A stretch of DNA of 34,432 nucleotides from the NCBI GenBank assembly GCA_002427525.1, contig DIRP01000011.1, positions 13,274-47,705 on the forward strand, in the 5' to 3' direction. The notes beneath the pieces were generated by a model. That model was given only the letters and a program-made list of their open reading frames with translations. It searched no databases and had not been told where the DNA came from. The position numbers and the translations under genes are program-made. Position 1 is the first letter of the stretch; every line of letters begins with the position of its first letter. Shown in pieces: positions 6,632-15,420 of the stretch. This stretch comes from Bacteroidales bacterium UBA5433. GTDB lineage: Bacteria > Bacteroidota > Bacteroidia > Bacteroidales > UBA932.

Positions 6632-7619
6632 CAATGGCTGCTTCTATCATGGATTCCAAAAATTCCCGCAGGGTCATGCCGGCCGCTTCTATTTCTTGCG
6701 GAACCAGACTTTTGGTTGTCATTCCCGGAACGGTATTCACTTCTAAGAAATACAAAGCGGTTCCTCTTAAAATATAATCTACCCGTATTACCCCCCGGCA
6801 CAACAGGGCATCGTAAATAAAAGAAGTAGTCTCTTGCACAAGCTTTGTCATTTCCGGAGAAATACGGGCCGGTGTAATCTCACTGGAAGCTCCTTTGTAT
6901 TTGGCCTGGTAATCAAAAAAACCACTGGCGCTGTGCGGTACAATTTCCGTTACGGGAAGCACAAACTCTTTGGTGGCTGTTTTCATCATCCCGTTGGTTA
7001 CCTCCACCCCTTCTATATACTCTTCTATAAGTACCACCTCGTCTTCCTGCATGGCACGCTCAATGGCAGGCACAAGCTCTTCTTTACTATCTACCCGGGA
7101 AATCCCAAAGCTGGAGCCTCCCGCCGCCGGTTTCACAAACCAGGGCATGGGTCCAAGTACTTCTTCGGCCTGCTGTTGCCAGGAACCCTCCCTGTTTTTT
7201 CTTGTAATACGTATTTCTTTGGGCATAAGCACACCTTGCGTACGTAAAAAGCATTTACAGGCATATTTATCAAACGCAAGCAGGGCTACCTTTGCCGAAC
7301 ATCCTGTATGGGGAATGCCCAGCATCTGCAGGTAAGAGATAAGCAAACCGTCTTCACCGGGAGTCCCGTGCACCATAAGTAGCACCATATGAAAAGAAAC
7401 CGACTCCCCTTCCCATTGCAAGGTAAAGTTGTTCTTATCAACCGGTACCGGCGCAGTTGCTTTTCCGTTAACGGCAACCAAATTCCAGGTGCCGTTATAT
7501 ATATCAATCTCAAAGACATCCCTATCCGGAGCGACCAAATGGGCCGCTGTATTTTTCCCACTCAGAATAGAGATTTCACGTTCAGAGGAGCTCCCCCCGT
7601 AAACAAGAGCTATGTTCAT
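6612..7619 (-). CDS. ddl: D-alanine--D-alanine ligase
   Basis: Ddl is an ATP-grasp enzyme that joins two D-alanines for the peptidoglycan stem peptide in the cytoplasm. The 335-aa length is normal. It opens with VYGGSSSEREIS, with the catalytic Glu at position 13. FVKPAAGGSS (161-170) is the ATP-grasp lysine loop, and FLEVNTVPGMT is the metal-binding end. The omega loop carries K240-Y241 (YQAKYKG). A Tyr here is the mark of D-Ala-D-Ala rather than D-Ala-D-Lac ligases, so no vancomycin-resistance role is suggested. It starts two bases after the PBP1A stop, and prmC overlaps its end, so all three are likely one operon. Confidence 0.95.
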   Translation of the reverse strand: MNIALVYGGSSSEREISILSGKNTAAHLVAPDRDVFEIDIYNGTWNLVAVNGKATAPVPVDKNNFTLQWEGESVSFHMVLLMVHGTPGEDGLLISYLQMLGIPHTGCSAKVALLAFDKYACKCFLRTQGVLMPKEIRITRKNREGSWQQQAEEVLGPMPWFVKPAAGGSSFGISRVDSKEELVPAIERAMQEDEVVLIEEYIEGVEVTNGMMKTATKEFVLPVTEIVPHSASGFFDYQAKYKGASSEITPARISPEMTKLVQETTSFIYDALLCRGVIRVDYILRGTALYFLEVNTVPGMTTKSLVPQEIEAAGMTLREFLESMIEAAIDEHKRV

Positions 7620-7621
7620 GA

Positions 7622-9979
7622 TCAGTTAAAAAAAGCGTCTCTCCGGCGTTGTTGCTGATCCATATCCTGATCAGAACCATCACAGACCAAAGAGATATTG
7701 AATCCCGGAGGTGCGGGGAAAATATCTTCTTCAGAAAAACCCAGGGACGGATCGTTCATAATTTTTTTCATAAATATACCCCAGATAGGCAGGGCCATGT
7801 TGGATCCTCCCCCCAGAGCAAGCGACTCAAAATGCACTTGCCTGTCCTCGGCTCCCACCCAGACTCCGGCAGTCAGGTTGGGCGTAATTCCCATAAACCA
7901 CCCGTCTGCCTGATCGTTGGTTGTTCCTGTCTTTCCTGCAACAGATCCCCGTGGCAGGTACAGTGCCCTTATACGAATGGCCGTACCCTCGTTAACAACT
8001 CCCTGCAACAAATTAATCATAAGGTAAGCTGTATTCTCCCCTATGGCTTCCCGTTTGCGCGGGCTGAAGGCACCCAGCAAGTTGCCGCTGTTGTCTTCAA
8101 TACGTGTAACTAAAAAAGGATCTACATAAACCCCTTTATTGGCAAACGTGTTGTAAGCGGCCACCATTTCAAACAAACGCAAATCTGCCGGCCCCAGGCA
8201 CAAAGATACCACAGGATCCAACCGGCTCTTGATGCCCAGTTTGTGGCACATGGCCACCATAGCCTGCGGCCCGAATTGCTTCATCAGGTAAGCCGAGATG
8301 TTGTTGCTGCTCTTGGTCAGCCCCCACTTTAACGTGACCCTCCTGCCAATCCATTCTTCTTTGTCCACACTCTCCGGAGTCCAGGTAGTATCTCCCACAA
8401 TGAACGTCTGTGGAACGTTGACCACCTGATCACAGGGAGTCCACCCTTCCTGCATGGCCAATGCATACAGAAACGGCTTAATGGTAGACCCCACCTGCCT
8501 TCTGCCCTGACGGACATTGTCGTATTTAAAGTATCTGTAATTGGGCCCCCCTACATACGCTTTGACATAACCGGTAGCCGGCTCCATAGCCATAATGGCA
8601 CCGCGCAGAAACGATTTGTAATGCATAATGGAATCGAGTGGTGTAAGCACCGTATCTGTAGCATACGTCCCGTCTTTCCCATTCCAGGAAAATACCCGCA
8701 TGGGTGTTTTAGTACGGAATGCCTGGTCAATGTCCTCGTCTGTCGCATCCACAGCGCGCATATTGCGGTAGCGGTCACTCCAGCGCATAGCCTGCCGGAT
8801 TACCAGATCCCTGGTTTCTTTGGGAACATCGTCCGAAAACGGCCTGTTCTTTTTGTACCTGAGTTCGCGGTTAAAGGTCGGTTGCAGGTACGTGCCCAGG
8901 TGTTCCTCTACAGCCTGGTTGGCATAAAGTTGCATACGGGCGTTGATGGTAGTATAGATTTTTAACCCGTCCCTGTCCAGATCGTACATAGATCCATCCG
9001 GTTTCCGGTTTTTATGCAACCATCCGTACAAGGGATCGTTTTCCCACATATCCAGATCTGCCAGATAATGCTCTTCGTAGGTATAGCTCCTGCGATCGGG
9101 TGCTCCGGCGGCCATTACCCGCCGCAACATATCCCGGAAATAGGGAGCCAATCCGGCGTTGTGGTCTTGTGTAGTATAATTAAGCACTATAGGCAATGCC
9201 TTAAGTGAATCTGCCGTATGGCTGTCCAGAAATTTGTATTTTTTCATCTGCCCCAGCACATGATTTCTTCTGCGCAGGGAATATTCATAATTCAGTACGG
9301 GATTGTACCGGGTAGGCTTATTGACCATACCTACCAGCGTAGCTGCTTCTTCTGTATTGAGCTGTGACGGATGCTTATCAAAGAAAGTAGAAGAAGCGGT
9401 ACGAATACCGTAGGCGTTACTCCCGAAAAAAACAGAATTCAGGTACATGGTCAGCAGTTCTTCTTTTGTATAGTTACGCTCCAGTTTAACGGCAGTAATC
9501 CACTCTTTCATTTTAATAACCACCATCTTAAACGCATTCCCTCCGGGAAAACGATAAACAGTAGTGTCTCTGGGGTACAGCGTTTTTGCCACCTGTTGCG
9601 TAATGGTACTCCCCCCGCCGGCGCTCTCTTGCCTAAGCAATATAGATTTAACGGCTACTCTGACCAAAGCCCGGAAATCTATACCGGAATGCCGGTAGAA
9701 ACGTATGTCTTCCGTTGCTATAGTGGCATGCTTCAGGGCCTCGGGCAAATCTTCGTATTGTACATAAGAACGGTTCTCTATATGGTATGTTGCTATAACA
9801 ACCCCGTCTTCAGAAATGAGTTCTGTCGCCAGATTCGTTTGCGGGTTTTCCAGGACGCGAAATGAAGGGATATTGGTAAAAGCACCCACTAAAAACAACA
9901 TAAGGAAAACACCTGCCAAAGGAACCAACACAATGATCCATAGCCATTTGTTGATTTTTTTCTTTGTTTTTTCTTTCAT
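7622..9979 (-). CDS. mrcA: Bifunctional penicillin-binding protein 1A
   Basis: This 785-aa class A PBP polymerises and cross-links peptidoglycan at the outer face of the inner membrane. It has a cytoplasmic lysine-rich tail, one membrane anchor (residues 12-34), and a glycosyltransferase domain with catalytic E90 (ATEDIRFYRH) and GGGSTITQQ (121-129). The transpeptidase domain has nucleophile S498 (STIK 498-501), SSN (557-559) and KTG (683-685). A longer reading frame begins at 10012, but a TAnnTTTG promoter element sits at 10007-10000. The ATG at 9979 is therefore preferred, giving a leader of roughly 15-20 nt. The gene heads the operon with ddl and prmC and is divergent from topA. Confidence 0.95.
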   Translation of the reverse strand: MKEKTKKKINKWLWIIVLVPLAGVFLMLFLVGAFTNIPSFRVLENPQTNLATELISEDGVVIATYHIENRSYVQYEDLPEALKHATIATEDIRFYRHSGIDFRALVRVAVKSILLRQESAGGGSTITQQVAKTLYPRDTTVYRFPGGNAFKMVVIKMKEWITAVKLERNYTKEELLTMYLNSVFFGSNAYGIRTASSTFFDKHPSQLNTEEAATLVGMVNKPTRYNPVLNYEYSLRRRNHVLGQMKKYKFLDSHTADSLKALPIVLNYTTQDHNAGLAPYFRDMLRRVMAAGAPDRRSYTYEEHYLADLDMWENDPLYGWLHKNRKPDGSMYDLDRDGLKIYTTINARMQLYANQAVEEHLGTYLQPTFNRELRYKKNRPFSDDVPKETRDLVIRQAMRWSDRYRNMRAVDATDEDIDQAFRTKTPMRVFSWNGKDGTYATDTVLTPLDSIMHYKSFLRGAIMAMEPATGYVKAYVGGPNYRYFKYDNVRQGRRQVGSTIKPFLYALAMQEGWTPCDQVVNVPQTFIVGDTTWTPESVDKEEWIGRRVTLKWGLTKSSNNISAYLMKQFGPQAMVAMCHKLGIKSRLDPVVSLCLGPADLRLFEMVAAYNTFANKGVYVDPFLVTRIEDNSGNLLGAFSPRKREAIGENTAYLMINLLQGVVNEGTAIRIRALYLPRGSVAGKTGTTNDQADGWFMGITPNLTAGVWVGAEDRQVHFESLALGGGSNMALPIWGIFMKKIMNDPSLGFSEEDIFPAPPGFNISLVCDGSDQDMDQQQRRRDAFFN

Positions 9980-9999
9980 AGGACAATCGTGTAACGGAG

Positions 10000-10007
10000 C
10001 AAAATTA
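10000..10007 (-). promoter_or_regulatory. -7 element of the PBP1A-ddl-prmC operon
   Basis: The minus strand reads TAATTTTG, a full match to TAnnTTTG, 20 bases upstream of the ATG at 9979. It decides against the longer start at 10012. Confidence 0.55.
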
Positions 10008-10018
10008 CACATAAATAT

Positions 10019-10050
10019 TTGGAATATACCTTATATTATGTCTTACTTTG
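10019..10050 (+). promoter_or_regulatory. Possible topA promoter
   Basis: TTG at 10019-10021 and TTACTTTG at 10043-10050 are separated by 21 bases, close to the Bacteroidetes -33/-7 spacing. The -7 box has TT where the consensus has TA. The ATG at 10072 is 21 bases further on. Confidence 0.4.
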
Positions 10051-10071
10051 CAAAGTCTGATTAGAACGTGT

Positions 10072-12396
10072 ATGGAGAAAAACTTGGTAATTGTAGAGTC
10101 GCCGGCAAAGGCAAAGACCATTGCCAAAGCGCTGGGAGAAGGATTTGAGGTTGCATCAAGTTTTGGTCACATAAGGGACCTGTCAAAAAACAAACTTGGA
10201 ATAGACCTTACTAATAAATTTGCCCCGGAATACCTGGTTGCCCGGGAAAAAAAGGAACTGGTAAAAAACCTTACCAAAGCCTCTAATGAGGCCTCACTTG
10301 TATGGTTGGCGTCTGACGAAGACCGTGAAGGTGAGGCTATTGCATGGCATCTTAAAGAAACGCTTAATATCCCTGAACATAAAATCAGGCGCATTGCGTT
10401 TCATGAAATCACCAAAGAAGCCATCAGAACGGCTGTGGAAAATCCCAGAGACATTGATATGGACCTGGTGATGGCACAGCAGGCGCGCCGCATTTTGGAC
10501 CGCCTGGTGGGCTATGAACTATCACCTGTCCTTTGGAAAAAGGTAAAGCCGGGACTGTCTGCCGGAAGGGTGCAATCCGTAGCCGTACGCCTGGTGGTGG
10601 ACCGCGAACGGGAAATCTTGCAATTCAAACCATCCTCTTCTTTTAGGGTCGAGGGACTATTCACCTGCCCCGCTAAAAACACAGAACCTTTCAAAGCCGA
10701 GCTGAACAAACGGTTCCCCACAGAAGAAAAAGCCCTGGAGTTCCTGCAGCAAAGCATCGGTGCCACGTATGTTGTCACGCAGGTAGAAAAGAAAAAAGGC
10801 AGCAAAAGCCCCGCTCCGCCTTTTACAACATCTACCTTACAACAAGAAGCCGCCCGCAAACTCGGCTTTTCTGTTGGACAAACCATGAGTGTAGCTCAAA
10901 GACTGTACGAAGCAGGACGCATTACCTATATGCGTACAGACTCAACGCAGCTTTCCGGCCTGGCTCTTGGAGTGGCTAAAAAAGTCATAACAGAAACTTA
11001 CGGACCGGAATACAGCAAAACAAGGCAATATGCCACCCGTTCAAAAAGTGCCCAGGAAGCGCACGAAGCCATCCGCCCCACTTTTCTGGAAACAGATCAG
11101 ATAAAAGGCACAGCCGTAGAAAAAAAACTGTACGACCTCATCAGAAAAAGAACACTGGCATCCCAGATGGCAGATGCACAGATTGACAAAACACAAATCA
11201 CCATAAACGACAGCAATACCCCGGAAACTTTCACAGCTACCGGTGAAGTTGTTGTCTTTGATGGCTTTCTGAAGGTTTACCGGGAATCCGTTGATGACGA
11301 GCAGGAAAACAACGGTTCCGGCAAGAACAGCAGCAAGGCCGGCATGCTACCGCAGCTGCAAAAAGGCGATACTCCGGTTCCTTCTTCCATAAGGGCTGCA
11401 CAACGCTTTACACAACCCCCGTTCCGTTATACGGAAGCCAGTCTGGTCAAGAAAATGGAAGAGCTTGGCATTGGACGCCCCTCTACCTACGCCCCTACTA
11501 TATCCACCATCCAGCAACGAAACTACGTTGTTAAAGGAGACCGCCCTGCCCAAAAACGGGATTTTCTGGAAATTTTGTTGCAGGACGGCGTTATTACACA
11601 AAAGACACATACCGAAAACCACGGCGAAGAAAGAGGAAAACTATTCCCGGACGACACAGGTGTTCTTGTAAATGATTACCTTACAGAGCACTTCCCCTCC
11701 ATAGTAGATTACCACTTTACGGCCCGGGTAGAAGAAGATTTTGACCGTATTGCCAACGGCAAACTGGTATGGAACAACATGCTGGAAAATTTTTACAAAC
11801 CTTTCCGCAAGACATTGGATACAGCTCTTGAAACAACACGGCCTGCCAGCGAGGAACGGCTGCTGGGAACAGATCCCGCAACCGGCAAACCGGTATTGGT
11901 ACGCTTTGGCCGGTACGGCGCCATGGCCCAGCTGGGAGACCGCGAAGACCCCGAAAAACGTTTTGCCGGTCTGCGCAAAGGACAACTGCTGGAATCCGTC
12001 ACACTGGAAGAAGCCCTGCAACTGTTTCGCTTACCCCGGGAATTGGGGTTGTACAAAGACGCTCCCCTGGTTGTAGCCAGTGGCCGCTACGGACCTTACG
12101 TGAAATGGCAGGGGAAAAACGTATCCTTAGACAAGTCAGACGACCCGTACACCGTATCGCTGGAAAGAGGAATACAACTTATTGAACAGGCTGTGGCCCA
12201 GGAAGAGAAAAAACACGTTCTGGAATTCCCGGAAGAAGACATACGCGTACTCAGAGGCCGTTACGGACCCTACATAAGCTATGATAACAAAAATTACAGA
12301 ATTCCTAAAGGAACAGACCCGGAGACGCTGACCCTTGAAGACTGCCGGGCAATTATTCAAAAAAAGGAACATGAGCCCAAAAAAGGAAAAAAATGA
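10072..12396 (+). CDS. topA: DNA topoisomerase I
   Basis: This type IA topoisomerase relaxes negative supercoils. The 774-aa product begins with a Toprim domain (IVESPAKAKTI near the start, then ASDEDREGEAIAWHL with the acidic metal-binding residues). It continues with the strand-passage core carrying the active-site tyrosine Y286 in ITYMRTDST (284-292). The C-terminus lacks the four-cysteine zinc fingers of the E. coli enzyme. It has instead a series of GRYG-type repeats (for example RGRYGPYIS near the end), matching the zinc-free C-terminal repeat family common in Bacteroidetes. I chose the ATG at 10072 (MEKNLVIVESPAK) rather than a TTG at 10048 inside the putative promoter. The end overlaps the next gene by 26 bp. 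Confidence 0.96.
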   Translation: MEKNLVIVESPAKAKTIAKALGEGFEVASSFGHIRDLSKNKLGIDLTNKFAPEYLVAREKKELVKNLTKASNEASLVWLASDEDREGEAIAWHLKETLNIPEHKIRRIAFHEITKEAIRTAVENPRDIDMDLVMAQQARRILDRLVGYELSPVLWKKVKPGLSAGRVQSVAVRLVVDREREILQFKPSSSFRVEGLFTCPAKNTEPFKAELNKRFPTEEKALEFLQQSIGATYVVTQVEKKKGSKSPAPPFTTSTLQQEAARKLGFSVGQTMSVAQRLYEAGRITYMRTDSTQLSGLALGVAKKVITETYGPEYSKTRQYATRSKSAQEAHEAIRPTFLETDQIKGTAVEKKLYDLIRKRTLASQMADAQIDKTQITINDSNTPETFTATGEVVVFDGFLKVYRESVDDEQENNGSGKNSSKAGMLPQLQKGDTPVPSSIRAAQRFTQPPFRYTEASLVKKMEELGIGRPSTYAPTISTIQQRNYVVKGDRPAQKRDFLEILLQDGVITQKTHTENHGEERGKLFPDDTGVLVNDYLTEHFPSIVDYHFTARVEEDFDRIANGKLVWNNMLENFYKPFRKTLDTALETTRPASEERLLGTDPATGKPVLVRFGRYGAMAQLGDREDPEKRFAGLRKGQLLESVTLEEALQLFRLPRELGLYKDAPLVVASGRYGPYVKWQGKNVSLDKSDDPYTVSLERGIQLIEQAVAQEEKKHVLEFPEEDIRVLRGRYGPYISYDNKNYRIPKGTDPETLTLEDCRAIIQKKEHEPKKGKK

Positions 12397-13381
12397 CTTT
12401 GTGTTCCCGTTGGAATACCTTCACACAGATGCCCTGTGTGAAAACATGCCTTCCTGTACGGCCCTTTTGGTTTTTGCGGGCAGCGGTAACGGTGTGTTAA
12501 AGGAACTGAAAAAACTGTACCGGCAAAGCCATGTACGTATATTCTACACAGAAGACCTGCTGCACAACCGGCTGCCGTTTGTTTTAGAAGCAGCAAAAAA
12601 AAGAAACATTCCCACCATTGTTCTGTATGGCGAAACAACACCGGAAACACATGCGTTCCTTCAAGGTACACCGCGTGTAAGCCTTGTGTCCCGTGGAACA
12701 GAGACTCCCGATCCCATGGAGGCGTTTCTTAAGGATCCCTGCCCCGAATACCTTACATGGATAGGTTTTCAACGCTACCTTACCCGGCCCGATATTTCAA
12801 ATTTGCTAACAGACAAATTTATGGAAATTTTGCGTTTGGGTGAATTCAGGGAAACACCCCTACGTGCTGAACCGTTATTGCGCGAAGCTACACACCACTT
12901 TCTGGATATGCGCTCTGTCCGCCATGCAGACTTGCCGGATGGAATCTGTACATCTCCCAACGGATTGTACGCAGAAGAAGTCTGTACATTAGCCCGGTAT
13001 ATGGGACTCTCCCGCCGTTTCCACCAGGCCGTTATTTACGGATATCCTGCCGACAGCCCTCAGGATTCGCAGGCCGCACAGCTGGTGGCACAAGTAATCT
13101 GGCACCTGACAGAAGGGCTGGCTGTAGCGGTTGACGAACATCCGCAAGACAATCCGGAATATTTCCGAAGAAAGGCCGTCCAGATGGGGGATGATGGCCA
13201 GGAGCTCATTTTTTTTCAATCAGAAAAAAGCGGGCGCTGGTGGATGGAGGTTCCAAATAGTAAGCACCCTGCAGAACCCATCTACATCTCTTGCTCTATC
13301 AGCGAATACGCAATGGCTTGCAAGGGAGAAATTCCTATGAAATGGCTGTATTACTATCAAAAGTCTAATAATTTTTCATAA
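12371..13381 (+). CDS. Degenerate arginase/formimidoylglutamase-fold protein
   Basis: The 336-aa product resembles the C-terminal half of Bacteroidetes arginase-superfamily proteins annotated as formimidoylglutamase. Matching stretches are IGFQRYLTRPD (131-141), the MEILRLGEFR block (151-160), LDMRSVRHADLP (178-189), SPNGLYAEE (195-203), and GRWWMEVPN (288-296). This recognition is from memory of the family pattern, not from a search. Classical ureohydrolase metal motifs (GGDHS, DAHxD, SxDxDxxDP) are not visible. Only D179 of the last one is in a suitable place, so metal-dependent catalysis is doubtful. The ATG at 12371 follows AAGGAAC and lies 26 bp inside topA, suggesting coupled translation. 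A structural or regulatory role is possible. Confidence 0.5.
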   Translation: MSPKKEKNDFVFPLEYLHTDALCENMPSCTALLVFAGSGNGVLKELKKLYRQSHVRIFYTEDLLHNRLPFVLEAAKKRNIPTIVLYGETTPETHAFLQGTPRVSLVSRGTETPDPMEAFLKDPCPEYLTWIGFQRYLTRPDISNLLTDKFMEILRLGEFRETPLRAEPLLREATHHFLDMRSVRHADLPDGICTSPNGLYAEEVCTLARYMGLSRRFHQAVIYGYPADSPQDSQAAQLVAQVIWHLTEGLAVAVDEHPQDNPEYFRRKAVQMGDDGQELIFFQSEKSGRWWMEVPNSKHPAEPIYISCSISEYAMACKGEIPMKWLYYYQKSNNFS

Positions 13382-13386
13382 CTTTA
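13379..13386 (+). promoter_or_regulatory. Weak -7-like element before lrp-type gene
   Basis: TAACTTTA matches TAnnTTTG except for the last base and is 21 bases upstream of the ATG at 13408. It overlaps the stop codon of the preceding gene. The gene may still be read from upstream. Confidence 0.3.
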
Positions 13387-13407
13387 CGCACCTAACGAAA
13401 AATTATC

Positions 13408-13872
13408 ATGTCCAAATACCCCATTGACACCACAGATCAGAAAATATTGGGTTTTCTGGTTAAGAATGCCCGTATGCCTTTCCTTGAAATTGCACGTGAG
13501 TGCGGAGTATCAGGAGCCGCCATTCACCAACGAGTAAAAAAAATGGAAGCCATGGGGGTTATTACAGGCTCACGGTTGCTGGTAAAACCGCAAACGTTGG
13601 GCTTGAATGTATGCGCTTTTGTTGGTATCCAACTGGCTCAGGCCAACCAGTATCCTACTGTTATTGAAGCCCTCAAAAGTATCTCGGAAGTAGTTGAATG
13701 CCATTTTGTGACAGGGAAATACGCTTTGTGGCTAAAATTGTATTGTCGCGACCACGACCACCTGATGGAAGTACTCATTGATATCATCCGCAATATACCT
13801 TCAGTCATTCAAACAGAAACACTCATTTCTCTGGACCAAGCCATTGAACGCCAAGTTTGGGTTAAACAATGA
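13408..13872 (+). CDS. Lrp/AsnC family transcriptional regulator
   Basis: The 154-aa protein has the standard Lrp/AsnC layout. An N-terminal winged helix-turn-helix (about residues 8-60: LDTTDQ-like start PIDTTDQKILGFL, recognition helix around GAAIHQRVKKMEAMGVI) is followed by a ligand-binding RAM domain (about 66-150). Family members sense amino acids and control amino-acid metabolism genes, often nearby ones. Its stop overlaps the purH ATG by four bases, which ties its expression to the purH-mre-gcvP run. In E. coli, Lrp activates the glycine-cleavage operon. Whether this one acts on gcvP downstream is inference. Confidence 0.93.
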   Translation: MSKYPIDTTDQKILGFLVKNARMPFLEIARECGVSGAAIHQRVKKMEAMGVITGSRLLVKPQTLGLNVCAFVGIQLAQANQYPTVIEALKSISEVVECHFVTGKYALWLKLYCRDHDHLMEVLIDIIRNIPSVIQTETLISLDQAIERQVWVKQ

Positions 13873-15410
13873 CAAAAAACCGGAAAGATATACCTATCCG
13901 CAACGCCCTCATTTCTGTATACCACAAAGAGGGTCTGGAACCCGTCATACAAGAACTGGTAAAAGCGGGGGTTCAATTGTATGCTACCGGAGGCACGTTA
14001 CACTACTTGCAAAGCCTGGGAACAAATCCCATTCCGGTAGAAGATCTTACCGGGTATCCGTCTATCCTGGGAGGACGTGTTAAAACACTCCACCCGAAAA
14101 TTTTTGGAGGAATCCTGGCACGCCGGGACAACCCGGAAGATAAAAAAGACCTGGAACGGCTGGATACCCGTCTTTTTGATTTGGTTGTTGTTGATTTGTA
14201 TCCGTTTAGTGAAACAGCCGCCTCCGGTGCACCGCATGAAGAAATCATAGAAAAAATTGACATCGGAGGCATATCGCTCCTTAGAGCAGCAGCCAAGAAT
14301 TATGAAAACGTACTGGTTGTACCCGACAGGTCACTTTATCGGTCCCTTCTTCAATTGCTGCTAGAAGGCAACGGAAGCTCCACGTGGCAGGAACGCAAGG
14401 TTTTTGCAACGCATGCATTCAAGGTAAGCTGCCGGTACGATTCGGATATTTTCCAATACTTTAATCAGGATTCGAACCTCTCTGCCTTTAACCTTTGCCT
14501 GGATAACCAACCAATATCTTTGCGGTACGGAGAAAACCCGCACCAACAAGCCCGGTTTTTTGGAACAGAGGACAGCCTCCCAAAGCAACTGCATGGCAAA
14601 GAACTTTCTTACAACAACTTGCTGGACACCCGGGCAGCCCTCCACCTGATTTCAGATATTGATGAAACGGCTGTTGCTATTCTCAAACACAACAACGCTT
14701 GCGGGTGTGCCATGCACCAAGACCTTGTCACTGCCTGGAAACGGGCATTACAAGCAGACCCGCTCAGCGCTTTTGGAGGTGTAGCCGTTACCAACCGTAC
14801 CGTAACAGAAGCCCTGGCGCATGAAATGGACGCCCTTTTTCTGGAAATTATCCTGGCGCCGGCATTTGACTCCGGAGCACTGGAAATACTCAAAGAAAAA
14901 AAGAACAGGATACTTCTTGTTTACAACCCGAACCAGCCCGTACCTGCCACTGAATTTCGCTCCCTGCTGGGAGGGGTTATCGTACAAGACAGAGATGCCG
15001 TAACGCAGCACCTGCCTGACTGCAAACCGGTTACCCGCCTGGTACCCTCGGAGCAACAAATGAAAGACTTGCTGTTTGCCAATACATTGGTCAAACACAC
15101 CCGTTCCAACGCTATTGTTCTGGCCGCGGATGGTATGCTGCTTGCAGCAGGCATGGGACAAACATCCCGTGTAGATGCCCTGAAGCAAGCCATCACAAAA
15201 GCCCGGGAAAATAACCTTTCCCTGCAAGGTGCCGTAATGGCTTCCGATGCATTTTTCCCGTTCCCGGACTGTGTAGAACTGGCGCAAAAAGAGGGTATAA
15301 CCGCTGTCATACAACCGGGCGGTTCTATAAAAGACCGGCTGAGTATTGATTTTTGTAACAACCACAACATGGCTATGATCTTTACAGGTATACGCCACTT
15401 TAAACATTAG
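13869..15410 (+). CDS. purH: Bifunctional AICAR formyltransferase / IMP cyclohydrolase
   Basis: PurH carries out the last two steps of purine synthesis: 10-formyl-THF-dependent formylation of AICAR, then ring closure to IMP. The 513-aa length is typical. The N-terminal IMP cyclohydrolase domain has the MGS-like fold (ATGGTLHYL, about 38-46; GGRVKTLHPKIFGG in the 60s-70s). The C-terminal transformylase domain carries the catalytic K273-H274 in LKHNNACGC, where many homologues have NPCG. The start overlaps the upstream regulator gene (ATGA), and mreB begins ten bases after its stop, so it is embedded in a long operon. Confidence 0.97.
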   Translation: MTKNRKDIPIRNALISVYHKEGLEPVIQELVKAGVQLYATGGTLHYLQSLGTNPIPVEDLTGYPSILGGRVKTLHPKIFGGILARRDNPEDKKDLERLDTRLFDLVVVDLYPFSETAASGAPHEEIIEKIDIGGISLLRAAAKNYENVLVVPDRSLYRSLLQLLLEGNGSSTWQERKVFATHAFKVSCRYDSDIFQYFNQDSNLSAFNLCLDNQPISLRYGENPHQQARFFGTEDSLPKQLHGKELSYNNLLDTRAALHLISDIDETAVAILKHNNACGCAMHQDLVTAWKRALQADPLSAFGGVAVTNRTVTEALAHEMDALFLEIILAPAFDSGALEILKEKKNRILLVYNPNQPVPATEFRSLLGGVIVQDRDAVTQHLPDCKPVTRLVPSEQQMKDLLFANTLVKHTRSNAIVLAADGMLLAAGMGQTSRVDALKQAITKARENNLSLQGAVMASDAFFPFPDCVELAQKEGITAVIQPGGSIKDRLSIDFCNNHNMAMIFTGIRHFKH

Positions 15411-15420
15411 ACACAACTTT

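Noticed and set aside
6612..7619. Vancomycin-type D-Ala-D-Lac ligase
   Set aside because: The omega loop has Lys-Tyr (K240-Y241), the D-Ala-D-Ala form, and the genes around it are housekeeping wall genes.
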